The translations under genes and the position numbers were made by a program. A stretch of DNA of 64,000 nt, taken from contig NZ_JACXSS010000001.1 in assembly GCF_014850955.1 (NCBI RefSeq), forward strand, positions 4,402,001 through 4,466,000, read 5' to 3'. The stretch is from Methylomonas albis. Its GTDB lineage: Bacteria; Pseudomonadota; Gammaproteobacteria; Methylococcales; Methylomonadaceae. Shown piece by piece: positions 19,401-28,222 of the stretch. Under the pieces are notes generated by a model. That model was not told the DNA's origin, searched no databases, and saw nothing but the letters and a program-made list of their open reading frames with translations. Each line of letters starts with the position of its first letter. Position 1 is the first letter of the stretch.

Positions 19401-19470
19401 CAATAGCCAGTTGTCGTTTTAACGACGCTCTTATCCAAAGTCTAAAGCCTGATTGCGGACATTTAATCAT
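16462..19470 (-). CDS. Membrane HAMP-GAF-PAS-GGDEF-EAL c-di-GMP protein
   Basis: Domains in order: TM1 (about 18-36), a periplasmic sensor (37-178), TM2 (about 180-198), HAMP (200-250), GAF (270-410), PAS (430-545), GGDEF (560-725) and EAL (745-1000). GGDEF is intact (ARLGGDEFVVML). In the EAL domain the motif reads EVL (GAEVLLRW), but the metal and catalytic residues in LEITES, MDDFGTGYSSL and DVIAEGVET are kept, so dual activity is possible. Its start overlaps the upstream PhnD-like gene by 4 bp. The pair looks like a ligand-sensing c-di-GMP switch. Confidence 0.93.
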   Translation of the reverse strand: MIKCPQSGFRLWIRASLKRQLAIAFGSVALVAMLALAGLLLRQQWHFLDEANMRRAMALANGLARSSESWVLANDLVGLDEIVQGYIDTPSLEHIFILDPGGKVLASTQSGEVGRYLNDSVSLALLKQTPESRILIVSKNLIDVAAPVMVEQRHVGWARVELNQDDTKASLRALAVNHFEFIAITSLVLIAASIWLGQRMSDRLRQLGSVAQRIADGDRSVRAVSGAGDEISNLAVNVNHMLDTITRSEQDLGKLNRVYAAWTECVNTIAREPRESVLLDRLCQILAETIGLRLVFIGFTDAMADWVDIAAASDWELSFLKALKLSARADRPEGQGAWGRALRSQHPEIVNDFQSSPTTGLWHAIAAAESIRSVATFPLSRGGKIVGGIAVYSIELDFFNADLIALLNGLSIDISFALDNIDRETQRRQSETELRLAASVFDNSQEGIIITDAQEVIIRVNSTFSKLSGYSPNEVLGQTPRIMASGSHDRLFYQAMWERIGTQGYWQGEVINRRKSGELFPEWLCITRVLDADGCVTHYVGTFVDITDRKLDEERIHKLAFYDPLTQLPNRRLLIERLRQALVESQRSQLYGALMFMDLDRFKILNDTQGHDMGDQLLIEAGKRISECVREQDTVARLGGDEFVVMLEALADDQSSAIVIAQRIGDKLLTSLRQPYQLSRLDREGLPASVMHHSSASIGMTLFQGAAIHGEDLLKQADVAMYQAKQAGRNKLCAYNIQMQAHINARAVLETELRQALQDKQFTLYYQVQVDVSGNVLGAEVLLRWLHPLRGWVAPADFIPLAEETGLINELGEWILAESCKTLAVWAQSPVSSDLTLAINVSAKQFNQHHFVEQLAVLIGHYGCNPQQLKLEITESLVLGDIEEAIAKIGKLQGLGVRVSMDDFGTGYSSLAYLQRLPLSQLKIDRSFVGNVLTNSHDAAIIRTILLLGDSLGIDVIAEGVETEQQRLYLLANGCRYFQGFLFGQPEPLPDFERRIDAIALS

Positions 19471-20453
19471 TGTTCGATCGGCCGAATCGTACGGTTAAAA
19501 TTTTCCAAAAATATCCGCACCGGCTGATAGGTTTGCTCGGTGGCCGGCTCGAATCGCGAAACAGGCACCGCTTGCAGCAACTTGCGGCCGGCTTCGTCGT
19601 CTTGCAGACTGAATAGCTGCCGGGCAAAGCGCTCAACCAATTCGGCCGGCACATCGGCGCGAGCCACCCAACCATTATTGACCATCGCTTCGGTCTGCCA
19701 TTTGACATCCAGCTGCGCCGCCTGCTCCGGATGCTCGGCCATAAAGATTTTCCAAGGCACCGGCCAAGTGGCGGCGGCGGCAACGTCACCAAGCAGCACA
19801 TTCATGATCGAGGATTCCTGAGACCCCACATAACGGTTTTCAATGTCGGTATTAATGTCGATACCGTGGCTATGCAGATATTGTTGCGGAATCATTGTCG
19901 CAGCCAGAGCCGTGGCGGCGGGATAGGCGACCGCTTTGCCCTTTAGATCGCTAACCTGCTGTATACCACTGTCCTTGCGTACCAGTATGATGCCGCGAAA
20001 ATCCTCGTCATCGGCCATCTTGCCGAATACACGGTAACCATGGGCCAGCGAGCGCACGGTTTGGTAGGGATTGGGCATCGCAAAGTCAAAGTGGCCGCTA
20101 TAGAGCTTTTTATCGAATTCTTCGTAATTACGCGATGCTTCCAACCTTACTGTCACATCCGGTAAATCACTGTTTATACGGTCGACGATAGGCCCGTATA
20201 CGGCAAACAGCCGCTTGGGGTTATGCAAAGGATGAACTCCAACGATATATTCTTTGCGCGCCTGCTGGCTCCGATCGCTAACACTGGGGCTATAGCTGTC
20301 GCTGGTGGTGAGCTTGCTAAATCGTTGCCATTGCCAACTCAACCAATCCACAAGAGTCGCGCTATGTTCCGCGCCCACGTCCTCCGCTCCCGCTGGCTGG
20401 CAAACCAATACCCACAACAACAAAAAATATTTACACACATTCGAGATCGACAT
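19467..20453 (-). CDS. PhnD-like periplasmic solute-binding protein, probable sensor
   Basis: It has a signal peptide (ending PAGA) and a PhnD/SsuA2-type fold: EYIVGVHPLHNPKRLF, a YGP/RINSDLPDV block, FDFAMPNPYQTVR, and DLKGKAVAYPAATALAA. Relatives bind phosphonate, phosphite or similar oxyanions. No ABC permease or ATPase is nearby. Instead it is coupled by ATGA overlap to a membrane GGDEF-EAL protein, so I infer that it delivers ligand status to that protein's periplasmic domain rather than feeding transport. The ligand cannot be read from sequence. Confidence 0.8.
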   Translation of the reverse strand: MSISNVCKYFLLLWVLVCQPAGAEDVGAEHSATLVDWLSWQWQRFSKLTTSDSYSPSVSDRSQQARKEYIVGVHPLHNPKRLFAVYGPIVDRINSDLPDVTVRLEASRNYEEFDKKLYSGHFDFAMPNPYQTVRSLAHGYRVFGKMADDEDFRGIILVRKDSGIQQVSDLKGKAVAYPAATALAATMIPQQYLHSHGIDINTDIENRYVGSQESSIMNVLLGDVAAAATWPVPWKIFMAEHPEQAAQLDVKWQTEAMVNNGWVARADVPAELVERFARQLFSLQDDEAGRKLLQAVPVSRFEPATEQTYQPVRIFLENFNRTIRPIEQ

Positions 20454-20672
20454 GATCTACCTCTTAGCCAAAGCCCCGAGAACTACTGCAAGCCATTAAT
20501 CGTTTAAAACAATAGTCGATAAACACCGTAACGTGCGGATAATCCAGCACACTGGAAACACGCCTTAGATTTTTCCAGGTGCTAAATACTGCCTGAGTGG
20601 CGAGAGGCCCACAATAGACCAATGTCCGGCAAACAGGCACAATACCCGGCTAAATAAACCGCCCTGTCACTC

Positions 20673-23600
20673 ATGCTCGCACTTCTGGTCCGTTTTTCCA
20701 TCCGTTATTCCGGCATCGTCGTGGCCTTGGCCATGCTGCTATTCGTTTACGGGATCTACCGCCTGGCTAACGCCGGTTTGGATATTTTTCCGGAATTCGC
20801 CCCCAAGCAGGTCATCATCCAAACAGAAGCGCCCGGCCTGGCCGCCGAACAAGTGGAAGTGTTAGTCACCCAGCAAATCGAAAATACCATCAGCGGCTTG
20901 ATCGGTTTGCAGACCTTGCGTTCCCAATCTATCCAGGGCTTGTCCATCGTTACCGCTACCTTTAACGAAAACAGCGATGTGTACCGCAACCGGCAATTGG
21001 TCAGCGAACGCATGAACAGCCTGGGCCAGCGCTTGCCGACCAGTGTAGGCACCCCGGTCGCCGTCCCACTGTCGTCGTCATCGGCCACGGTACTGACGAT
21101 AGGTGTCAGTTCGGATAGTAAAACTTTGATGGAATTGCGCAGCTTGGTGGACTGGACGCTGGTGCCGCGTCTTTTAGCCGTGCCGGGCGTAGCCGACGTC
21201 AATGTCTTCGGCGGCGATATTCAGCAACTACAAGTACAGTTACAACCGGCAGCCTTACAGCGCTTCAATCTGTCGATAGACGACATCGTCAACGCAGCGG
21301 CCGGCGCAGCGGAAATGAACGGCGCCGGCTTCATCGAAAACGCCAATCAGCGCTTTACCTTACAAATTAGCGGCCAGCCGGCCAATCCCGAGCAATTCAA
21401 GCAACTGATCGTCAAACGCCAGGATGGCATGAACGTGACTTTGGGCGATGTAGCGCAGATCAGCTATGGTGCCGAGCCACCCATCGGTGCCGCGCAAATC
21501 ATGGGCAAACCCGGCATCGTGATGATGGTTATCGGTCAGTACGGTGCCAACACCTTGTCGGTGTCGCGGCAAGTGGAGGCAGTGTTGGAAGAGTTTCAAC
21601 CCATCTTCAAGCAGCAGGCCGTGGATTTCTACTCACATTTATTCCGACCGGCCGATTACATCGAAACCTCCGTACATAATCTGTCCGGGCATTTACTGGC
21701 TGGCGGCCTGTTCGTGCTGGCGGTGCTGTATGTGTTTTTATTCAATCTGCGCAGTGCCTTTATCGCCGCTACCGCAATACCGTTGTCGCTGTTGACCGCC
21801 GCCCTGGTGCTGCTGGAATCCGGCGTCAATCTGAATATCATGGTGTTGGGCGGACTGGCGATTGCGCTGGGCGAAGTGGTGGACGACGCCATCATCGACA
21901 CCGAAAACATCTTTAGACGCCTGCGCGAAAACCGCTTAAAAATCTTCCCTGACAGCGCCGAAACAGTGATTTACCACGCCTCGCTGGAAGTGCGCAGTTC
22001 GGTGGTTTACGCCAGCTTCATCGTCGCATTGGTGTTTGTGCCGCTGCTGACCCTGGATGGCGTCAGTGGTCGGCTGTTCGCCCCGTTGGGCGTGTCTTAT
22101 ATTCTGGCGATTTTGATGTCCTTGCTGGTGGCGCTAACACTCACCCCGGCGCTATGCCATTTGCTGTTTCGTAACAAACTACCGGACGACAGCGATCCGC
22201 CCGTATTACGCCGGCTTAAACCGCTGTATGCCAAGCAATTACTCTGGGCTATAAAGCACTTCAAAACCGTGGTGGTGATAGGCGCGATAGCCTGCCTAAT
22301 CGGCATAGCCGCCTTTCTGCAACTGGACCATAAATTTCTGCCCGAACTGCGCGAGGGCCATTTCATCGTCCACACCGCCAGCGTACCGGGTACTTCGTTA
22401 CAGGAATCGATTCGCGTCGGCAGTTTACTCACCGAGCAAATCATGGCAATCGACGGTGTGGAATCGGTATCGCAATGGGCCGGCCGCGCCGAACGCGGTG
22501 CCGACACCTACGGCAGCCATTACAGCGAATACGAAGTACGGCTAAAGCCCTTGTCCGGCCAGGATCAGCAGCAAGTGTTGGACAGTTTGCGCGAGATATT
22601 GGCGCAATTCCCCGGCATCAATTTCGAAGCCAACACCTTTTTAACCGAACGGGTCGACGAAACCATTTCCGGCTACACCGCACCGGTGGTGGTGAATATC
22701 TACGGTAACGATTTGGCCGAATTGGACCGCAAGGCCCAACAACTGGCCGCGCTGATCAATACGATTCCCGGCGCGGCAGACGTGCAACTGCGCTCGCCGC
22801 CGGCCACTGCCCTGCTGCAAGTGGAACTGAATCTGGAGCAATTAAAGTTTCGCGGCATCAGCCCGGCGCAAGTGATGACCGCCCTGCAAACCGCTTACGA
22901 GGGCCGCATCGTCGGCAAAAATCTGCAAGGCAACCGGATTTTCAATGTCGCGGTGGCCTTAGCCCCAGAATGGCGCAGTCAGCCGGATTACCTTGCTCAA
23001 CTACCCTTGAAAAACACTGAAGGCCAGCGCGTGCTGCTCGGCGAGGTCGCCGAAATCCGCCACGGCGAAGGCCGCTATAACATCCTGCATCAAGGCGCAC
23101 AGCGCATCCAGACCGTAACCTGCAAGGTGACAGACCGCGATATGGATGCCTTCATGGCCGAGCTGAAACAGCGGGTACAAAACGAGCTTAGTTGGCGCGA
23201 CGGCAGTTACCCTGAGTTCATCGGCGCGGCGCTGGAACAAGCCAAAGCCCGCGAGACGCTGATCATCCACGCCCTGCTGGCCGGCGCCGGCGTGCTGATT
23301 TTCGTGTTCATCGCCTTGGGTAGCCTGCGGCACATGCTGCTGACTTTGCTAAACCTGCCGTTTGCCTTATTGGGCGGGGTGGCGGCGGTCGTGATCACCG
23401 ATGCCACGCTGTCGGTGGGCTCCTTCGTTGGCTTTATCACCTTGTTCGGCATCACCGTGCGCAACTGCATCATGCTGATTTCGCATTACCGGCATCTGGT
23501 TGAACTGGAAGGTCAGATTTGGTCGACAGAGACCTTGATCCGCGGCGCCCAGGAACGCCTGCCGGCCATTCTGATGACTGCGTTGGTCACAGCCCTGGCC

Positions 23601-23771
23601 ATGCTGCCGATTGCGATAGGCAGTGATAATCCTGGTAGAGAAATCATGGGGCCGATGGCGGCCATCATTATCGGCGGCTTAGCCTCGTCGACCATGCTGA
23701 ACTTGCTGCTGTTACCGGCGATTTTGCAGCGTTATGGCCGGTTTGAGGTGGCGTTTGAGAAGCAGATTTAG
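20673..23771 (+). CDS. RND efflux permease, heavy-metal (CzcA/CusA) type
   Basis: A proton-driven tripartite efflux pump subunit of 1032 residues with the RND two-fold repeat: TM1 at 12-30, a large periplasmic loop, TM2-6 at about 340-500, TM7 at about 540, a second loop, and TM8-12 at 870-1015. NAGLDIFPEFAPKQV and the TM4 motif LGGLAIALGEVVDDAIIDTE fit the HME subfamily, with the acidic proton-relay residues kept. No adaptor or outer-membrane gene is adjacent. An RND-type adaptor lies 29 kb away at 53065, with no evidence that they pair. Metal specificity is unknown. Confidence 0.88.
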   Translation: MLALLVRFSIRYSGIVVALAMLLFVYGIYRLANAGLDIFPEFAPKQVIIQTEAPGLAAEQVEVLVTQQIENTISGLIGLQTLRSQSIQGLSIVTATFNENSDVYRNRQLVSERMNSLGQRLPTSVGTPVAVPLSSSSATVLTIGVSSDSKTLMELRSLVDWTLVPRLLAVPGVADVNVFGGDIQQLQVQLQPAALQRFNLSIDDIVNAAAGAAEMNGAGFIENANQRFTLQISGQPANPEQFKQLIVKRQDGMNVTLGDVAQISYGAEPPIGAAQIMGKPGIVMMVIGQYGANTLSVSRQVEAVLEEFQPIFKQQAVDFYSHLFRPADYIETSVHNLSGHLLAGGLFVLAVLYVFLFNLRSAFIAATAIPLSLLTAALVLLESGVNLNIMVLGGLAIALGEVVDDAIIDTENIFRRLRENRLKIFPDSAETVIYHASLEVRSSVVYASFIVALVFVPLLTLDGVSGRLFAPLGVSYILAILMSLLVALTLTPALCHLLFRNKLPDDSDPPVLRRLKPLYAKQLLWAIKHFKTVVVIGAIACLIGIAAFLQLDHKFLPELREGHFIVHTASVPGTSLQESIRVGSLLTEQIMAIDGVESVSQWAGRAERGADTYGSHYSEYEVRLKPLSGQDQQQVLDSLREILAQFPGINFEANTFLTERVDETISGYTAPVVVNIYGNDLAELDRKAQQLAALINTIPGAADVQLRSPPATALLQVELNLEQLKFRGISPAQVMTALQTAYEGRIVGKNLQGNRIFNVAVALAPEWRSQPDYLAQLPLKNTEGQRVLLGEVAEIRHGEGRYNILHQGAQRIQTVTCKVTDRDMDAFMAELKQRVQNELSWRDGSYPEFIGAALEQAKARETLIIHALLAGAGVLIFVFIALGSLRHMLLTLLNLPFALLGGVAAVVITDATLSVGSFVGFITLFGITVRNCIMLISHYRHLVELEGQIWSTETLIRGAQERLPAILMTALVTALAMLPIAIGSDNPGREIMGPMAAIIIGGLASSTMLNLLLLPAILQRYGRFEVAFEKQI

Positions 23772-23803
23772 CGTCCACCATAACTTATGGGCAATCTAAG
23801 TAT

Positions 23804-26209
23804 TTAATGATGCCTCGCCGCTGCAATCATCGCCTGTCCCAAAGCCAGCCCACCATCGTTCATCGGATAGCGTTGCGGCGATAGCAGGGTTTTACCCTGT
23901 TGCCGCAGTTGCTCGCTGACCGCTTCCAGCAACAAGCGGTTTTGAAACACGCCGCCGCTTAAGACAATGCTATCCGCGCCGGTTTGACCACTCAATCGAT
24001 TCAGCACTCCGACCGTCGCGGCAGCCAGGGTGTGATGGATACGGGCGGCGATGCGAGCCTTGTCGGTGCCGCATGCCAAATCGTCCAATACCGCTTGCCA
24101 GAGACCTTGCCAACTCAATACTAAAAAGTCGCCGCTCCGGTCCATAGACCAGGTCGCCGGGTAAGCCTGTTCGTAACTAAATACCGGCGTCGCCAAAACT
24201 TCCATCGCAATCGCGGCTTGGCCTTCGAAATGGACTTGCTCCGGATGCAAGCCCAAGGCGGCGGCGAAGGCGTCGAACCAGCGCCCACAAGAACTGCTGA
24301 GCGGCGAGTTGAGTGTCTTATCGATCATCGTATCCAGCGTCGCCAACGGCTTGCCGGCTAACAAGCGCATGATCTCCAAATCCGCATACTTACTTTGTAA
24401 GGTTTGCCAGTCGAAATAATGCCGCAATTGCGCATAGGCGTTGCGCCAGGGTTCACGCATGGCCTGCGAGCCGCCGGGTAAGGCAATCGGTTGAAAATGG
24501 CCAAGCCGGGTATAGTGACGGTAATCGCCCAGCAAAAATTCGCCGCCCCATAACTCACCGTGTTCGCCTAAACCCAAGCCATCGAAGATCGCCGCCAATA
24601 CCGGCGGTGCGTCCAGTTCAACCCCGTGTTCCGCCAGACTAGCGGCCAAATGGGCATGATGATGTTGGACGCTGACGACTTGCAAACCGGTTTCGGCGGC
24701 CAGTTGCCGGCCGTACTGGTTTGATAGATAACCGTCATGACTGTCGATGGCAAGGCAAGTAGGCGTAAAAGCGTGCAGTTGCCGATAAAGCGCAATGGCA
24801 TGGCGATAATCTTGTTGCACGGCGGCGTTTTCCAAATCGCCGATGTGTTGGCTGACAATGGCTTGGCCGTTTTTCAGCAAGCAAAAGCTGTTCTTCAATT
24901 CCGCACCCATTGCCAGAACCGGCATGCTGGATTCGAAGCCCTTGGGCAATGTCAGCGCTTCCGGCGCGTAGCCGCGCGCCCGGCGTAATAGGCGGATCTC
25001 GCCGGCCATCAACCGCGCCACCGAATCGTCCAGACGGTTGACGATAGCGCGGTCGTGCAGCAACAAAAAATCGGCGATGCCGACCAGTTTTTCCCGGGCT
25101 TCGTCGTTACTGATGCACTGCGGTTCGTCTGAGACATTGCCGGAGGTCAGCACGATAGGGGCGTGCAATTCGGCCAACAATAACGCGTGCAGCGGCGTGT
25201 ACGGCAGCATAAAACCGAGTTTATCGTCGCCCGGCGCGATAGCTTCCGCCAATTGTTCCCCGGTCGCTGGCAGCAACACAATCGGCGCGGCTGTCGACTG
25301 CAGCGCGATCAGCTCGAGGTCGTTGATTGCCGCATAGCGGCGTATGGTGTCGACGTCCCGCGCCATCAAGGCAAACGGCTTAGCGTAACGGCGCTTGCGG
25401 CGGCGTAGTTCGTCCACTGCAATGGCGTTACCGGCGTCACAAGCCAGATGAAAACCGCCCAAACCTTTGATGGCGACAATGTAGCCTTGACGGATCAGGT
25501 CGGCGGTTTGGCGGATGAATTCGTTCATGCCGCTCATGGTTCCCACGCTCTGCGTGGGAACCCCGTCTTGGACGCTCCAGCGTCCCGAACCGCCTAGCGG
25601 CTCCAGCTGCATTCCCTCGCCCAGCGTGTGAATGCTAGCAGCCTCCAACCACAGCTTCGGCCCGCACACCGGACAGCAGTTGGCCTGGGCATGAAAGCGT
25701 CTATCGGCCGGGTCGTCGTATTCGCGTTGGCATGCAGGACACATCGCAAATGCCGCCATGCTGGTATGGCAGCGGTCGTAAGGCACACGCTTAACGATGG
25801 ACAAACGCGGCCCGCAGTGGGTGCAGTTGGTGAACGGGTAACGGTAGCGGCGGTTGCCGGGATCGGCTATGTCCGCCAAACAATCCGGGCAGGTGGCGGC
25901 GTCGGCGGCGATTGCCGTTTCGGCGCGGCCGGATTGGCTAGCGAGAATACGAAATTCGCTGTCCGCCGCCTCCTCCACTAAATCACTGATTTCCAAGGCA
26001 TCCAAACGCGCCAACGGCGGTAGCTGTTTGGGAATGGCAGCGGCGAAGCCTTCCAGAGCGGCAGCGTCGCCATGCACATGAATCATCACGCCTTCGGCGT
26101 CGTTCCACACCGATCCCGTCAAACCAAACTCGCGCGCCAGATGCCAGATCGCCGGCCGAAAACCGACGCCCTGCACCACGCCGCGCGCGCGGATGGCCTT
26201 GCCGGGCAT
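23804..26209 (-). CDS. hypF: Hydrogenase maturation carbamoyltransferase HypF
   Basis: HypF turns carbamoyl phosphate and ATP into a carbamoyl group on HypE, the source of the CN ligands of the NiFe centre. In order: acylphosphatase (GVVQGVGFRP), two zinc fingers (CPDC...CTHC and CPAC...CCPVC), a YrdC-like domain (IKGLGGFHLACDAGN) and a Kae1-like carbamoyltransferase (HHHAHLAASLAEHG, LSGGVFQN). I place the start at 26209 (MPGKAIRARG), overlapping hypE by 1 bp; the open frame upstream is not HypF-like. At 801 residues it is longer than usual because a palindromic repeat inserts about 30 codons between the zinc fingers and YrdC. Confidence 0.95.
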   Translation of the reverse strand: MPGKAIRARGVVQGVGFRPAIWHLAREFGLTGSVWNDAEGVMIHVHGDAAALEGFAAAIPKQLPPLARLDALEISDLVEEAADSEFRILASQSGRAETAIAADAATCPDCLADIADPGNRRYRYPFTNCTHCGPRLSIVKRVPYDRCHTSMAAFAMCPACQREYDDPADRRFHAQANCCPVCGPKLWLEAASIHTLGEGMQLEPLGGSGRWSVQDGVPTQSVGTMSGMNEFIRQTADLIRQGYIVAIKGLGGFHLACDAGNAIAVDELRRRKRRYAKPFALMARDVDTIRRYAAINDLELIALQSTAAPIVLLPATGEQLAEAIAPGDDKLGFMLPYTPLHALLLAELHAPIVLTSGNVSDEPQCISNDEAREKLVGIADFLLLHDRAIVNRLDDSVARLMAGEIRLLRRARGYAPEALTLPKGFESSMPVLAMGAELKNSFCLLKNGQAIVSQHIGDLENAAVQQDYRHAIALYRQLHAFTPTCLAIDSHDGYLSNQYGRQLAAETGLQVVSVQHHHAHLAASLAEHGVELDAPPVLAAIFDGLGLGEHGELWGGEFLLGDYRHYTRLGHFQPIALPGGSQAMREPWRNAYAQLRHYFDWQTLQSKYADLEIMRLLAGKPLATLDTMIDKTLNSPLSSSCGRWFDAFAAALGLHPEQVHFEGQAAIAMEVLATPVFSYEQAYPATWSMDRSGDFLVLSWQGLWQAVLDDLACGTDKARIAARIHHTLAAATVGVLNRLSGQTGADSIVLSGGVFQNRLLLEAVSEQLRQQGKTLLSPQRYPMNDGGLALGQAMIAAARHH
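25536..25625 (-). repeat. Palindromic repeat inserted in frame inside hypF
   Basis: It contains three consecutive inverted repeats: GGTTCCCACGC/GCGTGGGAACC (25538-25562), GGACGCT/AGCGTCC (25570-25585) and CCGC/GCGG (25590-25600). On the minus strand it is read in frame as a linker (GSGRWSVQDGVPTQSVGT) that has no counterpart in HypF proteins as I know them. The flanking HypF domains are intact. Ends are approximate. Confidence 0.8.
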
Positions 26210-27246
26210 CAGCAGATGCGCGGTAGTTGTTCGCCGACCGGCCAATCGACGATACGCCGGCCGCCGAAAGCCGTGGTCATTTGCACGAAATGATGCGGGT
26301 CGGCGATGACTTGGCCGATGATGGCCGCGTCGCGACCCAAAGGATGCTTGCGCATCGCCGCCAACAAGGTCTCGGCGGCAGCGGCGTCGCAGATACACAC
26401 CAGCTTGCCTTCGTTGGCGACATACAGAGGATCGAGACCGAGGATTTCGCAAGCCGCCTTGACCTGAGCTTTGACCGGAATCGCCGCCTCGTCGATGACC
26501 ATGCCTACACCGGACTGACCAGCCAGTTCGTTCAAGGCCGTCGCCAAGCCGCCGCGGGTTGGATCGCGCAAACAGCGGATCGCTGCCGGCGCCGCGGCCA
26601 CCATGTCGGCCACCAAACCGTGCAGCGCCGCCGAATCGGAGATGATGCTGGTTTCAAATTGCAGATTCTCGCGGCTGGCCATAATCGCCACGCCGTGGTC
26701 GCCGATGCTGCCGCTGAGCAAAATCGCGCAACCGGGTTCTGCGCGGTCGCTGGAAATATTCACCCCGTCCGGCACGATGCCGACGCCGGTGGTGGTGATG
26801 AACACCCCGTCGCCCTTGCCGCGCTCCACCACCTTGGTATCGCCGGTGACAATCGGCGTGCCGGCGACCTTGGCGGCGGCGGCCATGCTGATGACGATGC
26901 GTTCCAGGTCGGCCAGCGGCAAGCCCTCTTCCAATATGAAGCCGGCGCTCAGGTAAAGCGGTTTGGCGCCGGACATTGCCACGTCGTTGACCGTGCCATG
27001 CACCGCCAGCGAGCCGATGTCGCCGCCCGGAAAAAACAGCGGCGAAATCACATGGCCGTCGGTGCTGATCGCCAAGCGCCCGGCCGGCACATCGAACAAG
27101 GCCTGATCGTTCTGCCGGCGCAGCAAGTCGTTGTCGAAATGCTTGACGAACAGTTCTGCAATCAATTGCGCCATCGCCCGGCCACCACCGCCGTGGGTGA
27201 GATCGACTTGGCCGGATTTTAGGTTGAGGGAGTGGGAGTAGGGCAT
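26209..27246 (-). CDS. hypE: Hydrogenase maturation protein HypE
   Basis: HypE dehydrates the carbamoyl group placed by HypF on its C-terminal Cys to a thiocyanate, giving the cyanide ligands. It is a PurM/AIR-synthase-fold ATPase: THGGGGRAM, STDGHVISPLFFPGGDIG, SGSIGDHG and DPTRGGLATALNE. The protein ends in PRIC, the carbamoyl-accepting cysteine. At 345 residues it is normal. It is directly upstream of hypF (TGATG overlap) but separated from hypD by about 3.6 kb of foreign-looking DNA. Confidence 0.97.
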   Translation of the reverse strand: MPYSHSLNLKSGQVDLTHGGGGRAMAQLIAELFVKHFDNDLLRRQNDQALFDVPAGRLAISTDGHVISPLFFPGGDIGSLAVHGTVNDVAMSGAKPLYLSAGFILEEGLPLADLERIVISMAAAAKVAGTPIVTGDTKVVERGKGDGVFITTTGVGIVPDGVNISSDRAEPGCAILLSGSIGDHGVAIMASRENLQFETSIISDSAALHGLVADMVAAAPAAIRCLRDPTRGGLATALNELAGQSGVGMVIDEAAIPVKAQVKAACEILGLDPLYVANEGKLVCICDAAAAETLLAAMRKHPLGRDAAIIGQVIADPHHFVQMTTAFGGRRIVDWPVGEQLPRIC

Positions 27247-27284
27247 GAGTTTAAGTTATTGAAGTTCGGGCGAATAGATTGGAT

Positions 27285-27358
27285 GTAGGGTACGCACCGC
27301 GTACCTAGGAGGCCACGACAATTGAAGCGCAAAAAAAGGTATGCGATGCATACCCTAC
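27285..27358. repeat. Two-hairpin element with GTAGGGT ends
   Basis: The outer ends GTAGGGTA (27285-27292) and TACCCTAC (27351-27358) are complementary. Inside are GGTACGC-ACC-GCGTACC (27289-27305) and GGTATGC-GAT-GCATACC (27338-27354). It has the same plan as 42162-42231. It lies at the junction of hypE and the inserted block, and its right end supplies the stop codon of the next gene. Confidence 0.75.
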
Positions 27359-28206
27359 TTGGTTAAATCGATTTTATAGTCATCGTAGTAGGGAGGTTGA
27401 TTACAGAAATTATTGTGGTAATTCGCCGTCCATAGATATTTTTCTAAATAACGTGGTTTATCTTTATATTCGGCGAGTTTCAACTCTATTATATTTTTGT
27501 GTTTTTCCAGTTCAGATACAAATTGAAAATCGTCCTCTCCAATCTTAATGGATTCAAGGTAACTGATAAAAAGCTGTCCATCACTGTCCTTGAAAAAGAA
27601 TTTATTAATATAGTTTTCAAGCTGCTGATCTTCAAATCCTTTGCAGATTTCTGCGAGAACAGATGATGCAGATTTTGTCAGAATTATGCGCGGATATTTG
27701 GCTTTACTTGCTTCTGCTTCGTAAGCTTCTATGGCCCCATTTCCATAAATAATCACTTCATCCATATAGAGTTCGTCAACCGCAATAGCACCTCGAACAA
27801 AATAACCTTGATTTACCATTTCCGCTTGAAGAAGATAAATCGTTGACAATATGTCAAAGAACTCATCGCATCCTTCTATAAAATTGTAGCTTCGCCCACT
27901 CTTGCTAATTGGGCAACCGATCAGAATGCAGTCTGTAAAAATGCGAATTTTATATCTGTCCTTTTTGCCCCCAATAAAAGGCATCTTAAATTTTGTTTCG
28001 TAATATTCTTCTTCGCGTTTATGCCAAGAAGATAGTGCTTGATGGAAATTTAAAAATACTTCTTGCGATTTGTCTTCATCTTTTGCCTTCCGAACAAGTT
28101 CTTTAAATCCAAGGACATCAATGAAGGCTATTATTGATTTACGTAGCTCACGTTGACCCGCTGAGTTTATATAAGGGTTACGTTTGTCTTTTGTGCTGTC
28201 AGTCAT
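27355..28206 (-). CDS. Divergent nucleotidyl-cyclase-like protein
   Basis: No named family is certain. The pattern resembles a class III cyclase core: IAFIDVLGFKELV (residues 26-38, Asp as metal ligand), IRIFTDCILIGCPIS (second Asp), and YFVRGAIAVDELYMDEVIIYGNGA-like block (about 145-170). A conserved AYEAEASKAKYPRI follows. The DNA is much AT-richer than the flanking hyp genes, which indicates transfer. It sits beside three toxin-antitoxin pairs, so a defence role is conceivable but unproven. Catalytic activity is not established. Its TAG stop lies in the end of the repeat at 27285-27358. Confidence 0.5.
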   Translation of the reverse strand: MTDSTKDKRNPYINSAGQRELRKSIIAFIDVLGFKELVRKAKDEDKSQEVFLNFHQALSSWHKREEEYYETKFKMPFIGGKKDRYKIRIFTDCILIGCPISKSGRSYNFIEGCDEFFDILSTIYLLQAEMVNQGYFVRGAIAVDELYMDEVIIYGNGAIEAYEAEASKAKYPRIILTKSASSVLAEICKGFEDQQLENYINKFFFKDSDGQLFISYLESIKIGEDDFQFVSELEKHKNIIELKLAEYKDKPRYLEKYLWTANYHNNFCNQPPYYDDYKIDLTK

Positions 28207-28222
28207 TTAAATAGGGCCATAG

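Noticed and set aside
26210-26452. N-terminal extension of the hypF frame
   Set aside because: It lies entirely inside hypE in another frame, is Arg-rich and low-complexity, and HypF homology starts exactly at 26209 with an overlapping stop/start.
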